Of a DNA stretch of 64,000 nucleotides, positions 56,097 to 64,000 are shown piece after piece. This DNA comes from Nocardia asteroides (GTDB lineage Bacteria; Actinomycetota; Actinomycetes; Mycobacteriales; Mycobacteriaceae). The first letter of the stretch is position 1. Each line of letters opens with the position of its first letter. The DNA is taken from NCBI RefSeq assembly GCF_021183625.1, contig NZ_CP089214.1:2294001-2358000 (forward strand). Reading direction: 5' to 3'. The notes below the pieces were generated by a model that saw only the letters and a list, made by a program, of their open reading frames with translations, was not told where the DNA came from and did not search any database. Both the position numbers and the translations under genes were made by a program.

Positions 56097-57005
56097 TCAA
56101 CGGCCGGGCGGCGGACCGCCCGGTGGCATTGCACCGGGACCTCCTTGCGCCCCCGGACCTCCCCCGCCGACCGGCGGCGCCTGCTGGGACTGCATGTTCT
56201 GCGACTTTTCCGCGACCCCGATCGTGATCGCCACCTGCATACGATCACTCGGCGAGCCGGTGACGGTCGCGAGTTCTGCGTCCCACCCGTCGCCGAAGAC
56301 ATTGTCGGAGTCGAGCGAGACCCGGGAGAGGTTGCTGACGCTCTGCGCGTACCCGGAGTCGGCGGCGAAGACCTGCTCGCTCGCATCCTGCGGGAGGGCG
56401 ATCTGCGAGGTGAGGCGGGCGTTCTCGCCCGCGACGGCGACGTCGAGCGAGTCGTAGACCTCGAAGTGGATGTGCGGCCAGCGGCCGGAGTAGCAGGCCG
56501 GGAAGATGGAGGTGAAGGTGACGGTGCCGTCCGCGTCCGCGACCTGGACTCCGCGCAGATAGTTCTGCTCGGTGATGTTCTTCCCGTACAGCGAGTACTC
56601 GCCGTCCCGGTCGCAGTGCCACACGTACACCGCCGTGCCGGCGCCGGCCGCGCCGGAGTTCGCCAGGTCCTTCAGGGTGATCCGCAGCGTCATCGGCACT
56701 CCCTCGGCGGTGCCGGTGAAGCCGCCGAAGCTGGTGGTGATGTCGCTGCGCACCACGCCGGACTGCACCAGCACGTTGGGCCCGTTCGAGCCGTCACCCG
56801 GGTACGGCCCGGCCGTCTCCTGCGGTGCCGCGGCGACGGACGTACTCGCCGTCGTGGTCGAGGTCGTCGAGGTGTCCGAGCCGGACGCGCACCCGGCCGC
56901 GGCCAGCCCCGCCACCCCCGCACCGAAGAAGAACAGTGCCCTTCGGCGCGTCATGGTGCGCAGGTCGTGCGCCAGCCCCAGATCGTGCTCGTGTCGCTCA
57001 CCCAT
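56097..57005 (-). CDS. Intradiol dioxygenase-like lipoprotein
   Basis: 302 aa. Twin-arginine-like start (TMTRRRALFFFGAGVAGLAA) runs into a lipobox AAAGCAS, so it is probably exported and lipidated. The domain has AVYVWHCDRDGEYSLYGKNI, then GRWPHIHFEVYDSLDVAVAG; Tyr and His residues there fit the non-heme Fe(III) ligands of intradiol ring-cleavage dioxygenases (protocatechuate/catechol). The C-terminus is Gly/Pro-rich. An extracytoplasmic aromatic-cleaving activity is inference; related exported proteins exist in actinomycetes. Confidence 0.82.
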   Translation of the reverse strand: MGERHEHDLGLAHDLRTMTRRRALFFFGAGVAGLAAAGCASGSDTSTTSTTTASTSVAAAPQETAGPYPGDGSNGPNVLVQSGVVRSDITTSFGGFTGTAEGVPMTLRITLKDLANSGAAGAGTAVYVWHCDRDGEYSLYGKNITEQNYLRGVQVADADGTVTFTSIFPACYSGRWPHIHFEVYDSLDVAVAGENARLTSQIALPQDASEQVFAADSGYAQSVSNLSRVSLDSDNVFGDGWDAELATVTGSPSDRMQVAITIGVAEKSQNMQSQQAPPVGGGGPGAQGGPGAMPPGGPPPGR

Positions 57006-57105
57006 GCGAGCCCCTTTCGTCGTTTCCGCTGGGCAGGAGCGACAGTAAGGGCCGGGTCCGGCACGAAGCTGGCTGCGCGCTGGGAGAATACTGTGTGTCG
57101 GCGGC

Positions 57106-58476
57106 TCAGATCCCGAGCACCAGCTTGGCGATGCTGAAGTAGAGGATAAGCCCGGTGGCGTCGACCAGCGTGGTCACCATGGGCGCGGAGACCACCGCCG
57201 GGTCGATGCGCAACCGCTTGGCGAGCAGCGGCATCATGCCGCCGATGGTGGCGGCCCAGGCACAGATCAGCACCAGGGTGAGCCCGACGACGACGGCCAC
57301 CCTCGGGCCGACGAAGAGTCCGCCGATCGTCACACCGGCGACGGCCAGCATGCTGCCGAGCACGAACCCGACCCGGCACTCCCGCCAGATCACCCGGAAC
57401 AGATCACCGCCGCGCACCTCGCCGACCGCGACCGCGCGCACACACGCCGTCGCCGCCTGGGCTCCGGCATTGCCGCCCGCGCCGATGAGCAGCGGGATGA
57501 ACAGCGCGAGCTGGGCCGCCTGCTCGAGGGTGCCCTCGAAGAAGTCGGTGACGCTCACGGTCAGGGTGGCGGCGACCAGCAGGAGCAGCAGCCAGAGCGC
57601 GCGGTAGCGCGCCAGCTGGAAGACCCCGGCCGCCATGTAGTGCCCGGCCCACGGCGCGGAGCCCGCCTGCTTGGCGACGTCCTCGCTGTCCGCGGCCTCG
57701 ATCACCTCGACCGCGTCATCGATGGTGAGCAGCCCGACCAGCCGGTCCTCGCTGTCCACGACCGGCAGGTCGATGACGTTGGTCTCGCGCATCACGCGGG
57801 CGGCGCGCTCGGCGGAGTCGGTGGCGCGCACGAAGGCGGGCTCGGTGCGGACCAGGTCGGCGACCAGGGCCTCGGGGCCGCTGAGCACGAGTTCGCGCAG
57901 TTCGACCACGCCGGTGAGCCTGCGGCCGGTGTCCACCACCGGCAGGGTGTAGACGGTTTCGGCACGGCCACCCTTGGCGCGCACGGTCTGCAGCGCGGCG
58001 GCCACGGTGAGGTCGCGCGGGAGCGCCACCACCTCGGGGGTCATGTAGAGCCCGACCGAGCCCTCCGGGTAGCCGAGCAGCCCGGCGGTCATCCGGCGTT
58101 CGCGCGGGCTCAGCCCGGCGAGCACCTTCTTGGCGACGGTGGCGGGCGCCTCGCGCAGCATGCGGGCCCGGTCGTCCGGGGCCATGTTCTCGATCAGGTC
58201 ACGGAAGCTCTTGTCCCGCAGCCCTTCCAGGATCTGCTGCTGATCGACCGGCTCGAGCTCCTCGAAGACGGCGAGCGCGAGATCCTTGTCGAGCAGCCGG
58301 AACGCCATGCCCGCGCGGACGGCGTCCATGCGGGCGAGCTGGTCGGCGATGGCGTGCGGCGAGTGGTTGCCGAGCCAGTCCAGCGCGGCGTCGGCGCGGC
58401 GCGTCTCCACGAGTTCCTGCACGGTGTCCGGCAGCGAGAGCGCCGGGCGTACGTCGATGACATCGGTTTGCGACAT
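57106..58476 (-). CDS. mgtE: Magnesium transporter MgtE
   Basis: 456 aa. N-domain superhelix (LDWLGNHSPHAIADQLARMD), two CBS domains (PVVDTGRRLTGVVELRELVL and LPVVDSEDRLVGLLTIDDAV) that sense Mg2+, a plug helix, then five membrane helices with FIPLLIGAGGNAGAQAATAC lining the pore. ATG 58476 was chosen because the upstream MPRGSP frame lacks homology and a GAGGGG site precedes it. The long leader upstream has a hairpin that may matter for regulation. Confidence 0.95.
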   Translation of the reverse strand: MSQTDVIDVRPALSLPDTVQELVETRRADAALDWLGNHSPHAIADQLARMDAVRAGMAFRLLDKDLALAVFEELEPVDQQQILEGLRDKSFRDLIENMAPDDRARMLREAPATVAKKVLAGLSPRERRMTAGLLGYPEGSVGLYMTPEVVALPRDLTVAAALQTVRAKGGRAETVYTLPVVDTGRRLTGVVELRELVLSGPEALVADLVRTEPAFVRATDSAERAARVMRETNVIDLPVVDSEDRLVGLLTIDDAVEVIEAADSEDVAKQAGSAPWAGHYMAAGVFQLARYRALWLLLLLVAATLTVSVTDFFEGTLEQAAQLALFIPLLIGAGGNAGAQAATACVRAVAVGEVRGGDLFRVIWRECRVGFVLGSMLAVAGVTIGGLFVGPRVAVVVGLTLVLICAWAATIGGMMPLLAKRLRIDPAVVSAPMVTTLVDATGLILYFSIAKLVLGI

Positions 58477-58829
58477 GGGAGATCCCCTCGGCACGAGGCA
58501 ATGGGTGAGCGAGTTCTAGGACTGCGTCACACCGCGAGGCACTACCCAACGCGCGCACCCGACGGGAAAGCCGGGGGATCGGAATGATCAGAGCGAAGGG
58601 GCGGCGCCGCGCGGCCTTCGACTGGGAGGTTCACTGCACATGACAGTCCACCTCCTCGTTCCGGGTGCGGGGCGAATGCCACCGCGGGAATCAACGTGGG
58701 CGAGAGTACACCGCCGCGCTGCGGATTTCACCTCGTGGCGCGGATGCGGTGACGGCGCTCATAGCGTGCGCGCGTGCACGTCGATCATGTGCGTGATGCC
58801 GAATTCGCGGCCGTGCACCGCCTTTCCGA
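58477..58829 (-). other. Long intergenic mgtE leader region
   Basis: About 350 bp with no gene. It holds the mgtE leader, in which the 10-mer pieces CGAGGCAATG and CGAGGCACTA form imperfect direct repeats at about 58494 and 58539, and the hairpin listed separately. No M-box (ykoK) consensus was seen. The rest near 58777-58829 is the end region of the sigma gene. Confidence 0.4.
58624..58656 (-). promoter_or_regulatory. Hairpin in the mgtE leader
   Basis: Arms 58625-58636 and 58644-58655: ten pairs with a 2x2 internal loop and a 7-nt apical loop (CACATGA on the top strand). It lies 149-180 bp upstream of ATG 58476, inside the likely transcript leader of mgtE. Could be part of a Mg2+-responsive RNA or simply a stem; no known class was recognised. 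Confidence 0.4.
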
Positions 58830-59420
58830 TCAGACGGCGACCACCTGATCGGTGACCGCGACACGCAACCTGCGCAGCCCGTCCCGGATCCGGCTCTTCA
58901 CCGTGGAGAGCGGAATGCCGAGGTGGTCGGCGACCTCGGTGTAGCTGCGGCCGCCGTAGTAGGCGAGCGTGATGGCCTCGCGCTGCACGGGGGTGAGCAC
59001 CCGCATGCCGTCTACCACCGAGCTCGCCTCCAGCCGCCGGGTGACCGATTCGGTGACCACGTCGTGATCCACCGGCCGGTGCGCGTGACCGAAGACCAGT
59101 TCGCGCGCGGAGGCGGCGGTCTCCCGGCGCACGCGGTCGACCGCGCGCCGGTGGGTGAGCATCAGGAGCCAGCCGGTCGGGGTCGACATTCCGGCGTCGT
59201 ACCGCGCCGCCGTCTGCCAGACCTGCAGGTACACCTCCTGGGTGATCTCCTCCGCCGCGGCCCGGTGCCGCACCACCCGCAGCGCGAGACCGTAGACCCT
59301 GGGGCTGGTGGCGCGGTAGAACTCGGTGAACGCGGCCCTGTCGCCGACCGCGACGGCCGCGAGCATCGCGTCCAGCTCCGCCCGCTCCATCGTTCCGCCG
59401 ACCGTGTGCGCTCGCGTCAT
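58830..59420 (-). CDS. ECF sigma factor (SigK-like)
   Basis: 196 aa. Region 2: FTEFYRATSPRVYGLALRVV with EEITQEVYLQVWQTAARYD; region 4: LTPVQREAITLAYYGGRSYT then EVADHLGIPLSTVKSRIRDG. This is the SigK/SigL-type ECF layout. ATG 59420 is used; ATG 59390 is the other option. SigK genes are normally followed by an anti-sigma gene (rskA); none is next to this one, so control must come from elsewhere. Targets unknown. Confidence 0.9.
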   Translation of the reverse strand: MTRAHTVGGTMERAELDAMLAAVAVGDRAAFTEFYRATSPRVYGLALRVVRHRAAAEEITQEVYLQVWQTAARYDAGMSTPTGWLLMLTHRRAVDRVRRETAASARELVFGHAHRPVDHDVVTESVTRRLEASSVVDGMRVLTPVQREAITLAYYGGRSYTEVADHLGIPLSTVKSRIRDGLRRLRVAVTDQVVAV

Positions 59421-59649
59421 TCCCGCTGGTCCCTTCGTCCCGGGCGCATCGAACACCCGTTTGCTCGCCGACTGCCCCCGCTACCCTCCCGCAAACTCTC
59501 GCACCGGCAGACCGATTCCGCCCCGGTTTCGGCCGTGATCGGAATTGCGCGCGCCCGGCGCCGAATCGTTGCCCGCGCGGCGCCGGCTCGACAGAGTGGA
59601 GGATGGGCGCGTGTGCGCCCGACACGCGACGACACACGAGGAGAGTGCT

Positions 59650-60645
59650 GTGCGCTTCGGAATCTTCGTCCCGCAGGGGTGGCGGCTGGATCTGGTCGGC
59701 ATCGACACCGCCGCGCAGTGGGGGGTGCTGCGGGATCTCGCCGCGCGCGCGGACGCGAACCCGGTCTGGGAGTCGCTGTGGGTCTACGACCACTTCCACA
59801 CCGTGCCGGAGCCGACCGAGGAGGCCACGCACGAGGCGTGGACGCTCATGTCGGCCTTCGCGGCGACCACCTCGCGGATCCGGCTGGGTCAGATGTGTAC
59901 CGCGATCAGCTACCGCAACCCCGCCTACCTGGCGAAGGTCGCCGCCACCGTGGACGCCATCTCCGGCGGCCGCACCGAGATGGGCATCGGCGGCGGCTGG
60001 TACGAGCACGAGTGGCGCGCCTACGGCTACGGCTTCCCGACCGCCGGTGAGCGGCTCGGCAGGCTGGACGAGGGGGTGCAGATCTTCCGGCAGGCCTGGA
60101 GCACGGGCAGCGCCACGCTGGACGGCAAGTATTACCAGGTAGACGGGGCCAGGGTGTACCCGCTGCCGCTACAGGAGGGCGGGATCCCGCTGTGGATCGC
60201 GGGCGGCGGCGAGAAGAAGACGCTGAAGATCGCCGCCAAGTACGCGCAGTACACCAACTTCGCCGGCAACGACCCGGCTGAGTTCACCCACAAGTCCGAG
60301 ATCCTGCGCGGGCACTGCGCCGACGTCGGCACCGACTACGACGCCATCGTGCGCAGCTCGAACTTCAACGTCGTGGTCGGCGCGACCGAGGCCGAGGTCG
60401 AGGAGCGCACGAAGGCGATCGCCGACCGGCTCGCGCCCGCGCTCGGCGCGGAGAAGGGGACCGGGTACATCCGGAACCTGTCGGCGGGCGGGGCCGCGGT
60501 CGGCACGCCGGAGCAGATCATCGAGCGGCTGACGGCGCTGGGGAAGCTGGGGCTCGGGTACGCCATCTTCAACTTCCCGGAGTCGGCGTACGACACCAGC
60601 GGGATCGAGCTCTTCGAGAAGGAAGTGCTGCCCGCGCTGGTCTAG
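59650..60645 (+). CDS. LLM-class F420-dependent oxidoreductase
   Basis: 331 aa luciferase-like monooxygenase-fold enzyme. Typical segments are RFGIFVPQG, AARADANPVWESLWVYDHFH, GQMCTAISYRNPAYLAKVAA, IGGGWYEHEWRAYGYGFPTA and GGIPLWIAGGGEKKTLKIAA. Actinobacterial members mostly use F420H2 to reduce or oxidise a substrate. GTG 59650 matches the family start. It diverges from the sigma gene and overlaps the convergent WYL gene by 4 bp. Confidence 0.9.
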   Translation: MRFGIFVPQGWRLDLVGIDTAAQWGVLRDLAARADANPVWESLWVYDHFHTVPEPTEEATHEAWTLMSAFAATTSRIRLGQMCTAISYRNPAYLAKVAATVDAISGGRTEMGIGGGWYEHEWRAYGYGFPTAGERLGRLDEGVQIFRQAWSTGSATLDGKYYQVDGARVYPLPLQEGGIPLWIAGGGEKKTLKIAAKYAQYTNFAGNDPAEFTHKSEILRGHCADVGTDYDAIVRSSNFNVVVGATEAEVEERTKAIADRLAPALGAEKGTGYIRNLSAGGAAVGTPEQIIERLTALGKLGLGYAIFNFPESAYDTSGIELFEKEVLPALV

Positions 60646-61598
60646 TCGCGGTAGCGGGCGGCCAGCGCGGCGGCTCGCTCGCCGAGTGCGGTTCGTAGCG
60701 ATCGCGGGGCGATCACCTCCGCGTCCGCGGCGAGCTGCCACAGGGCCCATTCGGCGTGCCGGCGGTCCTGGAAGGTGAGTTCCAGGTGGAGCAGGCCGTC
60801 CGCGTCGAGGTGTTCGGCGTGGACGGCCAGGGCGGTGTCCGTCAGCTCTGCCCGGCGGGCCGGGGTGAGCCGCACCCGCACCGCGAGTTGGTCGCCGCCG
60901 GTGCGGAACCGGCTCCCCCGCTCGCGCCAGATCTGTTCGAGGTCGACGCCTTCCGGGCGCTGTGCCGGTTCGTCCAGCGCCTCGGCTGCGAGCACCCTGG
61001 ACAGTTTGTAGGTGCGGTCCTCCCCCGCTCTGAGGGCGAGCAGGTAGCGCTGGTCGCGAGCGGTGACCAGGCCGATCGGGTCCACCGTGCGCCACCGCGG
61101 CGCAACGCCGGTTGCCGCGTAGTGGATGCGCAGCCGGTGCCCGGTGACGACCGCGCGGCGGATTTCCGCCATGACCTGAGCCGGGATGTCGTCGCGGGTG
61201 CGCCTGCGCTTGAGCAGGTCCGTCTCGGGTTCGTGCAGGAGTCGCCGGGCTCTCTCGCCCGCAGCGGCCGCGTGGCTATCCGGCAGCGCGTCGGCCACTT
61301 TCCGCAGTGCCGACGCGAGCGCGGGCCCCAACCCGAAAGCTCCCGCACCGGAGGTGAGCAGGGCCAGCGTCTCGTCGTGGTTGAGCCCGGTGAGCTCGGT
61401 CCGGAAGCCGGGGAGCAGCGCGAACCCACCGTGCCGACCGCGCTCGGCGTAGACCGGGACCCCGGCGGTGGAGAGCGCCTCGATATCGCGCAGCACTGTC
61501 CTGGTGGAGACCTCCAGCTCACGGGCGAGCGCGGGCGCGGTCATCCGGCCGCGGCTGCGGAGCAGCAGGACCAGCGAGACCAATCGGTCGGCGCGCAC
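60642..61598 (-). CDS. WYL-domain transcriptional regulator (DeoR-like)
   Basis: 318 aa. N-terminal winged helix-turn-helix (LVSLVLLLRSRGRMTAPALA then RELEVSTRTVLRDIEALSTA), then a WYL domain (RRAVVTGHRLRIHYAATGVA, with RYLLALRAGEDRTYKLSRVL in the ligand pocket) and a C-terminal WCX-like extension. WYL regulators bind nucleic-acid or small ligands and control stress or defence genes. GTG 61598 start. The divergent RidA-like gene is the obvious target. Confidence 0.88.
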   Translation of the reverse strand: MRADRLVSLVLLLRSRGRMTAPALARELEVSTRTVLRDIEALSTAGVPVYAERGRHGGFALLPGFRTELTGLNHDETLALLTSGAGAFGLGPALASALRKVADALPDSHAAAAGERARRLLHEPETDLLKRRRTRDDIPAQVMAEIRRAVVTGHRLRIHYAATGVAPRWRTVDPIGLVTARDQRYLLALRAGEDRTYKLSRVLAAEALDEPAQRPEGVDLEQIWRERGSRFRTGGDQLAVRVRLTPARRAELTDTALAVHAEHLDADGLLHLELTFQDRRHAEWALWQLAADAEVIAPRSLRTALGERAAALAARYRD

Positions 61599-61651
61599 GG
61601 CTCGAAAATACCCGACAGAGGATGTCGTGATTCGTTGCGAGGCTGATCCGC

Positions 61652-62047
61652 ATGGAACGAACCGCGATCAACCCCGTCACCTGGTCCCTGCCGCTCGGCT
61701 TCAACCAGGCCGAGCTGGTCACCGCCCCCACCCGGACCCTCTACTGCTCCGGCCAGACCGCCATGAACGCCGACGGCGAACCCCAGCACCCCGGCGACCC
61801 GGCCGCCCAGCTCGCCCTGACCCTGGACAACCTGGAAGCCGTCCTCGCCGCAGCAGGCATGGGCCTCCCGAACCTGGTCCGGCTGAACGTCTACACCACC
61901 GACGTCGACCTGCTCTTCCAGCACTACGGCGTCCTCGCCGCCCGCCTCGGCGCCGCGGGCATCGCCCCCGCCACCACCATGCTCGGCGTGACCCGGCTCG
62001 CGGTCCCCGGCCAGTTGGTCGAGCTGGAGGGGACCGCCGTGGATTGA
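61652..62047 (+). CDS. RidA-family protein
   Basis: 131 aa, normal length. SLPLGFNQAELVTAPTRTLY, LYCSGQTAMNADGEPQHPGD and VRLNVYTTDVDLLFQHYGVL are RidA-like. RidA trimers deaminate reactive enamine/imine intermediates; the Arg of the catalytic pocket is expected in the late strand but the usual RPARxAV segment is APATTMLG here, so the canonical imine deaminase residue is absent. Divergent from the WYL regulator. Confidence 0.85.
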   Translation: MERTAINPVTWSLPLGFNQAELVTAPTRTLYCSGQTAMNADGEPQHPGDPAAQLALTLDNLEAVLAAAGMGLPNLVRLNVYTTDVDLLFQHYGVLAARLGAAGIAPATTMLGVTRLAVPGQLVELEGTAVD

Positions 62048-62048
62048 G

Positions 62049-62468
62049 CTACACGGCGACCACGGTCAGCAGCGGATGCAAACCCGTGAAGTCGGCCGCA
62101 TTGCGGGTGAACAACGGCAGGTCGTTCGACGAGGCGATCGCGGCAATCATCAGATCCATCCGGCGCGGCTTGGGGCTTCGCCCCGCGGAGACGACCAACT
62201 TCGCCATCGAGGTGAATCGACGCGCTGCCGTCGCAGAGAACGGCAGCGCGTCGACCGCGTGCTCGATCTCCAGCAGGCGTTCGGTCCGGAGTGCCAGCGT
62301 CGTCGGATCCGCCGCCAGGGCCACCCCCAGCCCCAGCTCCGCGAGCGTGACCGTGCTGATCCGCGCCTCGGTCGGCAGGTCGGCCTCGGAGAGAAGGGGG
62401 AGATCGATCAGCGTGCAGGTGTCGAGCAAGCCGACGGGGTAGCGGAACCTCGCCCCCGGCTCAGTCAT
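62049..62468 (-). CDS. PIN-domain (VapC/FitB-like) toxin
   Basis: 139 aa ribonuclease toxin. Acidic residues of the PIN site appear in GLLDTCTLIDLP, STVTLAELGLGV, RRMDLMIAAIASSNDLPLFT and RNAADFTGL. PIN toxins cleave tRNA or rRNA. ATG 62466-62468 overlaps the antitoxin stop by 8 bp, which is the usual arrangement. Ends 1 bp after the convergent RidA-like gene. Confidence 0.9.
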   Translation of the reverse strand: MTEPGARFRYPVGLLDTCTLIDLPLLSEADLPTEARISTVTLAELGLGVALAADPTTLALRTERLLEIEHAVDALPFSATAARRFTSMAKLVVSAGRSPKPRRMDLMIAAIASSNDLPLFTRNAADFTGLHPLLTVVAV

Positions 62469-62715
62469 CCAGCCGCTCCTCGCCGAAGACCGCGTCGATC
62501 TCCGCCCGCTCCTCCGCCCCGCTCGCTTGACCGGCGAACCTGGCGAGCCGCCGCCGCAGCTCGGCGGTGGTCGGGGTGCGCGGCCGGGTGATGGGCCGCA
62601 GTTCGCCGACCGGCTGCCCGTTGCGGGTGATGACGAAGTCCTCACCCGCTTCGAGCGCGTCCATCACGCCCGCACTCCCGTTGCGGAGTTCGGCCTGGCT
62701 GATCGTCCTGGTCAT
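62461..62715 (-). CDS. Phd/YefM-type antitoxin
   Basis: 84 aa. RTISQAELRNGSAGVMDALE and DFVITRNGQPVGELRPI form the Phd DNA-binding domain; the C-terminus (about 50-84) is the toxin-binding tail. It precedes and overlaps the PIN toxin gene. Antitoxins of this type repress their own promoter; a dyad lies 24 bp upstream of ATG 62715. Confidence 0.9.
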   Translation of the reverse strand: MTRTISQAELRNGSAGVMDALEAGEDFVITRNGQPVGELRPITRPRTPTTAELRRRLARFAGQASGAEERAEIDAVFGEERLDD

Positions 62716-62738
62716 CTCCCCAGCGTAGCCACGAATGC

Positions 62739-62752
62739 TATAGGTGGCTATA
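62739..62752 (-). promoter_or_regulatory. Antitoxin operator dyad
   Basis: TATAG (62739-62743) and CTATA (62748-62752) around GTGG, in the only AT-rich stretch of the region and 23 bp upstream of the antitoxin start. The half TATAG on the leftward strand also looks like a -10 element, so binding would block transcription. Confidence 0.6.
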
Positions 62753-62791
62753 ACAATCGAGAGCGCCCGCCGGAGAGACGTGCGGCCCGGG

Positions 62792-64000
62792 TCACAGCAT
62801 GCAGCTGACGCAGCCCTCGACCTCGGTCCCCTCGAGCGCCATCTGCCGCAACCGGATGTAGTAGAGCGTCTTGATCCCCTTGCGCCACGCGTAGATCTGC
62901 GCCTTGTTGAGATCGCGCGTGCTTGCGGTGTCCTTGAAGAACAGCGTCAGCGAAAGCCCCTGGTCCACGTGCTGGGTGGCGGCGGCGTAGGTGTCGACGA
63001 TCTTCTCGTAGCCGATTTCGTAGGCGTCCTCGTAGTACTCGAGGTTGTCGTTGTCCATGTAGGGGGCCGGGTAGTAGACGCGGCCGATCTTGCCTTCCTT
63101 GCGGATCTCGATCTTCGACGCCACCGGATGGATGGAGCTGGTGGAGTGGTTGATGTAGGAGATCGAGCCGGTGGGCGGGACGGCCTGCAGGTTCTGGTTG
63201 TAGATGCCGTGCTCCATGACGGAGGACTTCAGCTCCAGCCAGTCCTGCTGGGTGGGGATGTGCACGCCCGCGTCGGCGAAGAGCTGCCGGACGCGGTCGG
63301 TCTCCGGCTCCCAGGTGCGCTCGGTGTACTTGTCGAAGTACTCGCCGCTGGCGTACTTGGATTCCGGGAAGCCGCCGAAGTACGAGCCACGCTCGATGGC
63401 GATCCGGTTCGAGGCGCGCAGGGCGTGGTAGACAACCGTGTAGAAGTAGATGTTGGTGAAGTCGATGCCCTCGGGCGAGCCGTAGTGGATGTGCTCGCGG
63501 GCCAGGTAGCCGTGCAGGTTCATCTGGCCGAGGCCGATGGCGTGCGAGGCGTTGTTGCCCTGCTCGATGGAGGGCACCGAGAAGATGTGGGTCTGGTCGG
63601 AGACGGCGGTGAGCGCGCGGATCGAGACGTCGATGGTGCGCGCGAAGTCGGGCGAGTCCATCGTCTTGGCGATGTTCAGCGAGCCCAGGTTGCAGGAGAT
63701 GTCCTTGCCGACGTGGTCGTAGGACAGGTCGTCGTGGTAGGTCGACGGCGTCGAGACCTGCAGGATCTCCGAGCACAGGTTGGAGTGCGTGATCTTGCCC
63801 GCGATCGGGTTGGCGCGGTTCACGGTGTCCTCGTACATGATGTACGGGTAGCCGGACTCGAACTGCAGCTCGGCGATGGTCTGGAAGAACTCGCGGGCCC
63901 GGATCTTGGACTTGCGGATCCGCTTGTCGTCGACCATCTCGTAGTACTTCTCGGTGATGTTCACGTCGGCGAACGGCTTGCCGTAGATGCGCTCGACGTC
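62792..64000 (-). CDS. nrdE: Ribonucleotide reductase class Ib alpha subunit (partial, C-terminal)
   Basis: 402 codons from the right edge to the TGA at 62792; the N-terminus lies outside. Present are [40 protein letters not shown] (an active-site Cys), [40 protein letters not shown] and the C-terminal redox pair CVSCML. It reduces NDPs with NrdF, using NrdH as electron donor. Leftward, as nrdF, but a 10.5-kb block separates them. Confidence 0.97.
   Translation of the reverse strand, partial: DVERIYGKPFADVNITEKYYEMVDDKRIRKSKIRAREFFQTIAELQFESGYPYIMYEDTVNRANPIAGKITHSNLCSEILQVSTPSTYHDDLSYDHVGKDISCNLGSLNIAKTMDSPDFARTIDVSIRALTAVSDQTHIFSVPSIEQGNNASHAIGLGQMNLHGYLAREHIHYGSPEGIDFTNIYFYTVVYHALRASNRIAIERGSYFGGFPESKYASGEYFDKYTERTWEPETDRVRQLFADAGVHIPTQQDWLELKSSVMEHGIYNQNLQAVPPTGSISYINHSTSSIHPVASKIEIRKEGKIGRVYYPAPYMDNDNLEYYEDAYEIGYEKIVDTYAAATQHVDQGLSLTLFFKDTASTRDLNKAQIYAWRKGIKTLYYIRLRQMALEGTEVEGCVSCML

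Noticed and set aside
58477..58640. M-box (ykoK) riboswitch upstream of mgtE
   Set aside because: Looked for the M-box core on the leftward strand; the conserved segments are not there.

Overview
This is a high-GC actinobacterial chromosome segment, most likely from Nocardia or a close mycolic-acid-containing relative. The main argument is gene order. Blocks of the window follow, in order and strand, the M. tuberculosis stretch I remember as Rv3011c-Rv3051c: gatA-gatC, an ACT-domain gene, ligA, a MetE-like gene, mnmA, cysteine desulfurase, an acyltransferase/GNAT pair, etfA-etfB, methyltransferase-GH57-glycosyltransferase, hexapeptide acetyltransferase, PQQ-propeller lipoprotein, two methyltransferases, echA17-like, NUDIX, ABC ATPase, serB, ctaD, fecB-like, nrdF and nrdE. 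This comparison is from memory; no search was run. No rRNA, tRNA, CRISPR array, insertion sequence or prophage was seen.

Layout. 1-4.7 kb: the end of an unknown gene, a NarL-type two-component system, and a divergent pair encoding a secreted phospholipase A2-like protein and a membrane alpha/beta hydrolase, then an SRPBCC gene behind a perfect KstR-type box. 4.7-15 kb: conserved core (amidotransferase subunits, DNA ligase, tRNA thiolation). 15-28.4 kb: an accessory block sitting between genes that are neighbours in M. tuberculosis. It holds a LVIVD-repeat secreted protein, TetR and HxlR regulators with clear operator dyads, a decayed ABC ATPase, TerD, a frameshifted membrane gene, an Nramp-like transporter with two PRC-barrel genes, and two coupled GAF-ANTAR genes. 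28.4-32.9 kb: a probable ornithine-lipid acyltransferase pair (OlsB/OlsA-like), NDH-2 and a LysR regulator. 33-43.5 kb: electron-transfer flavoprotein and the probable methylglucose lipopolysaccharide (MGLP) genes. 43.5-52.3 kb: enoyl-CoA hydratase, NUDIX, ABC ATPase, PTH2-like protein, phosphoserine phosphatase, cytochrome oxidase subunit I, a siderophore-binding lipoprotein and ribonucleotide reductase small subunit. 52.4-62.8 kb: a second accessory block separating nrdF from nrdE, with an XRE/DUF5753 regulator and its decayed tandem copy, an intradiol-dioxygenase lipoprotein, MgtE, an ECF sigma factor, an F420-type oxidoreductase and a toxin-antitoxin pair. nrdE runs off the right edge.

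How parts fit together. Many genes are translationally coupled by ATGA, GTGA or TGATG overlaps: gatC-gatA, cysteine desulfurase-mnmA-MetE-like, phospholipase-hydrolase, GAF-ANTAR pair, methyltransferase-GH57. The strongest regulatory signals are paired NrdR-type boxes upstream of nrdF, the KstR-type box, and operator dyads at the TetR, HxlR, LysR, etfB, fecB-like and antitoxin promoters. I did not find a convincing wholly new multi-gene system. The best candidates for something undescribed are the Nramp/PRC operon with an altered metal site, the structured leader of mgtE, and the small genes next to the DUF5753/DUF6879 module.
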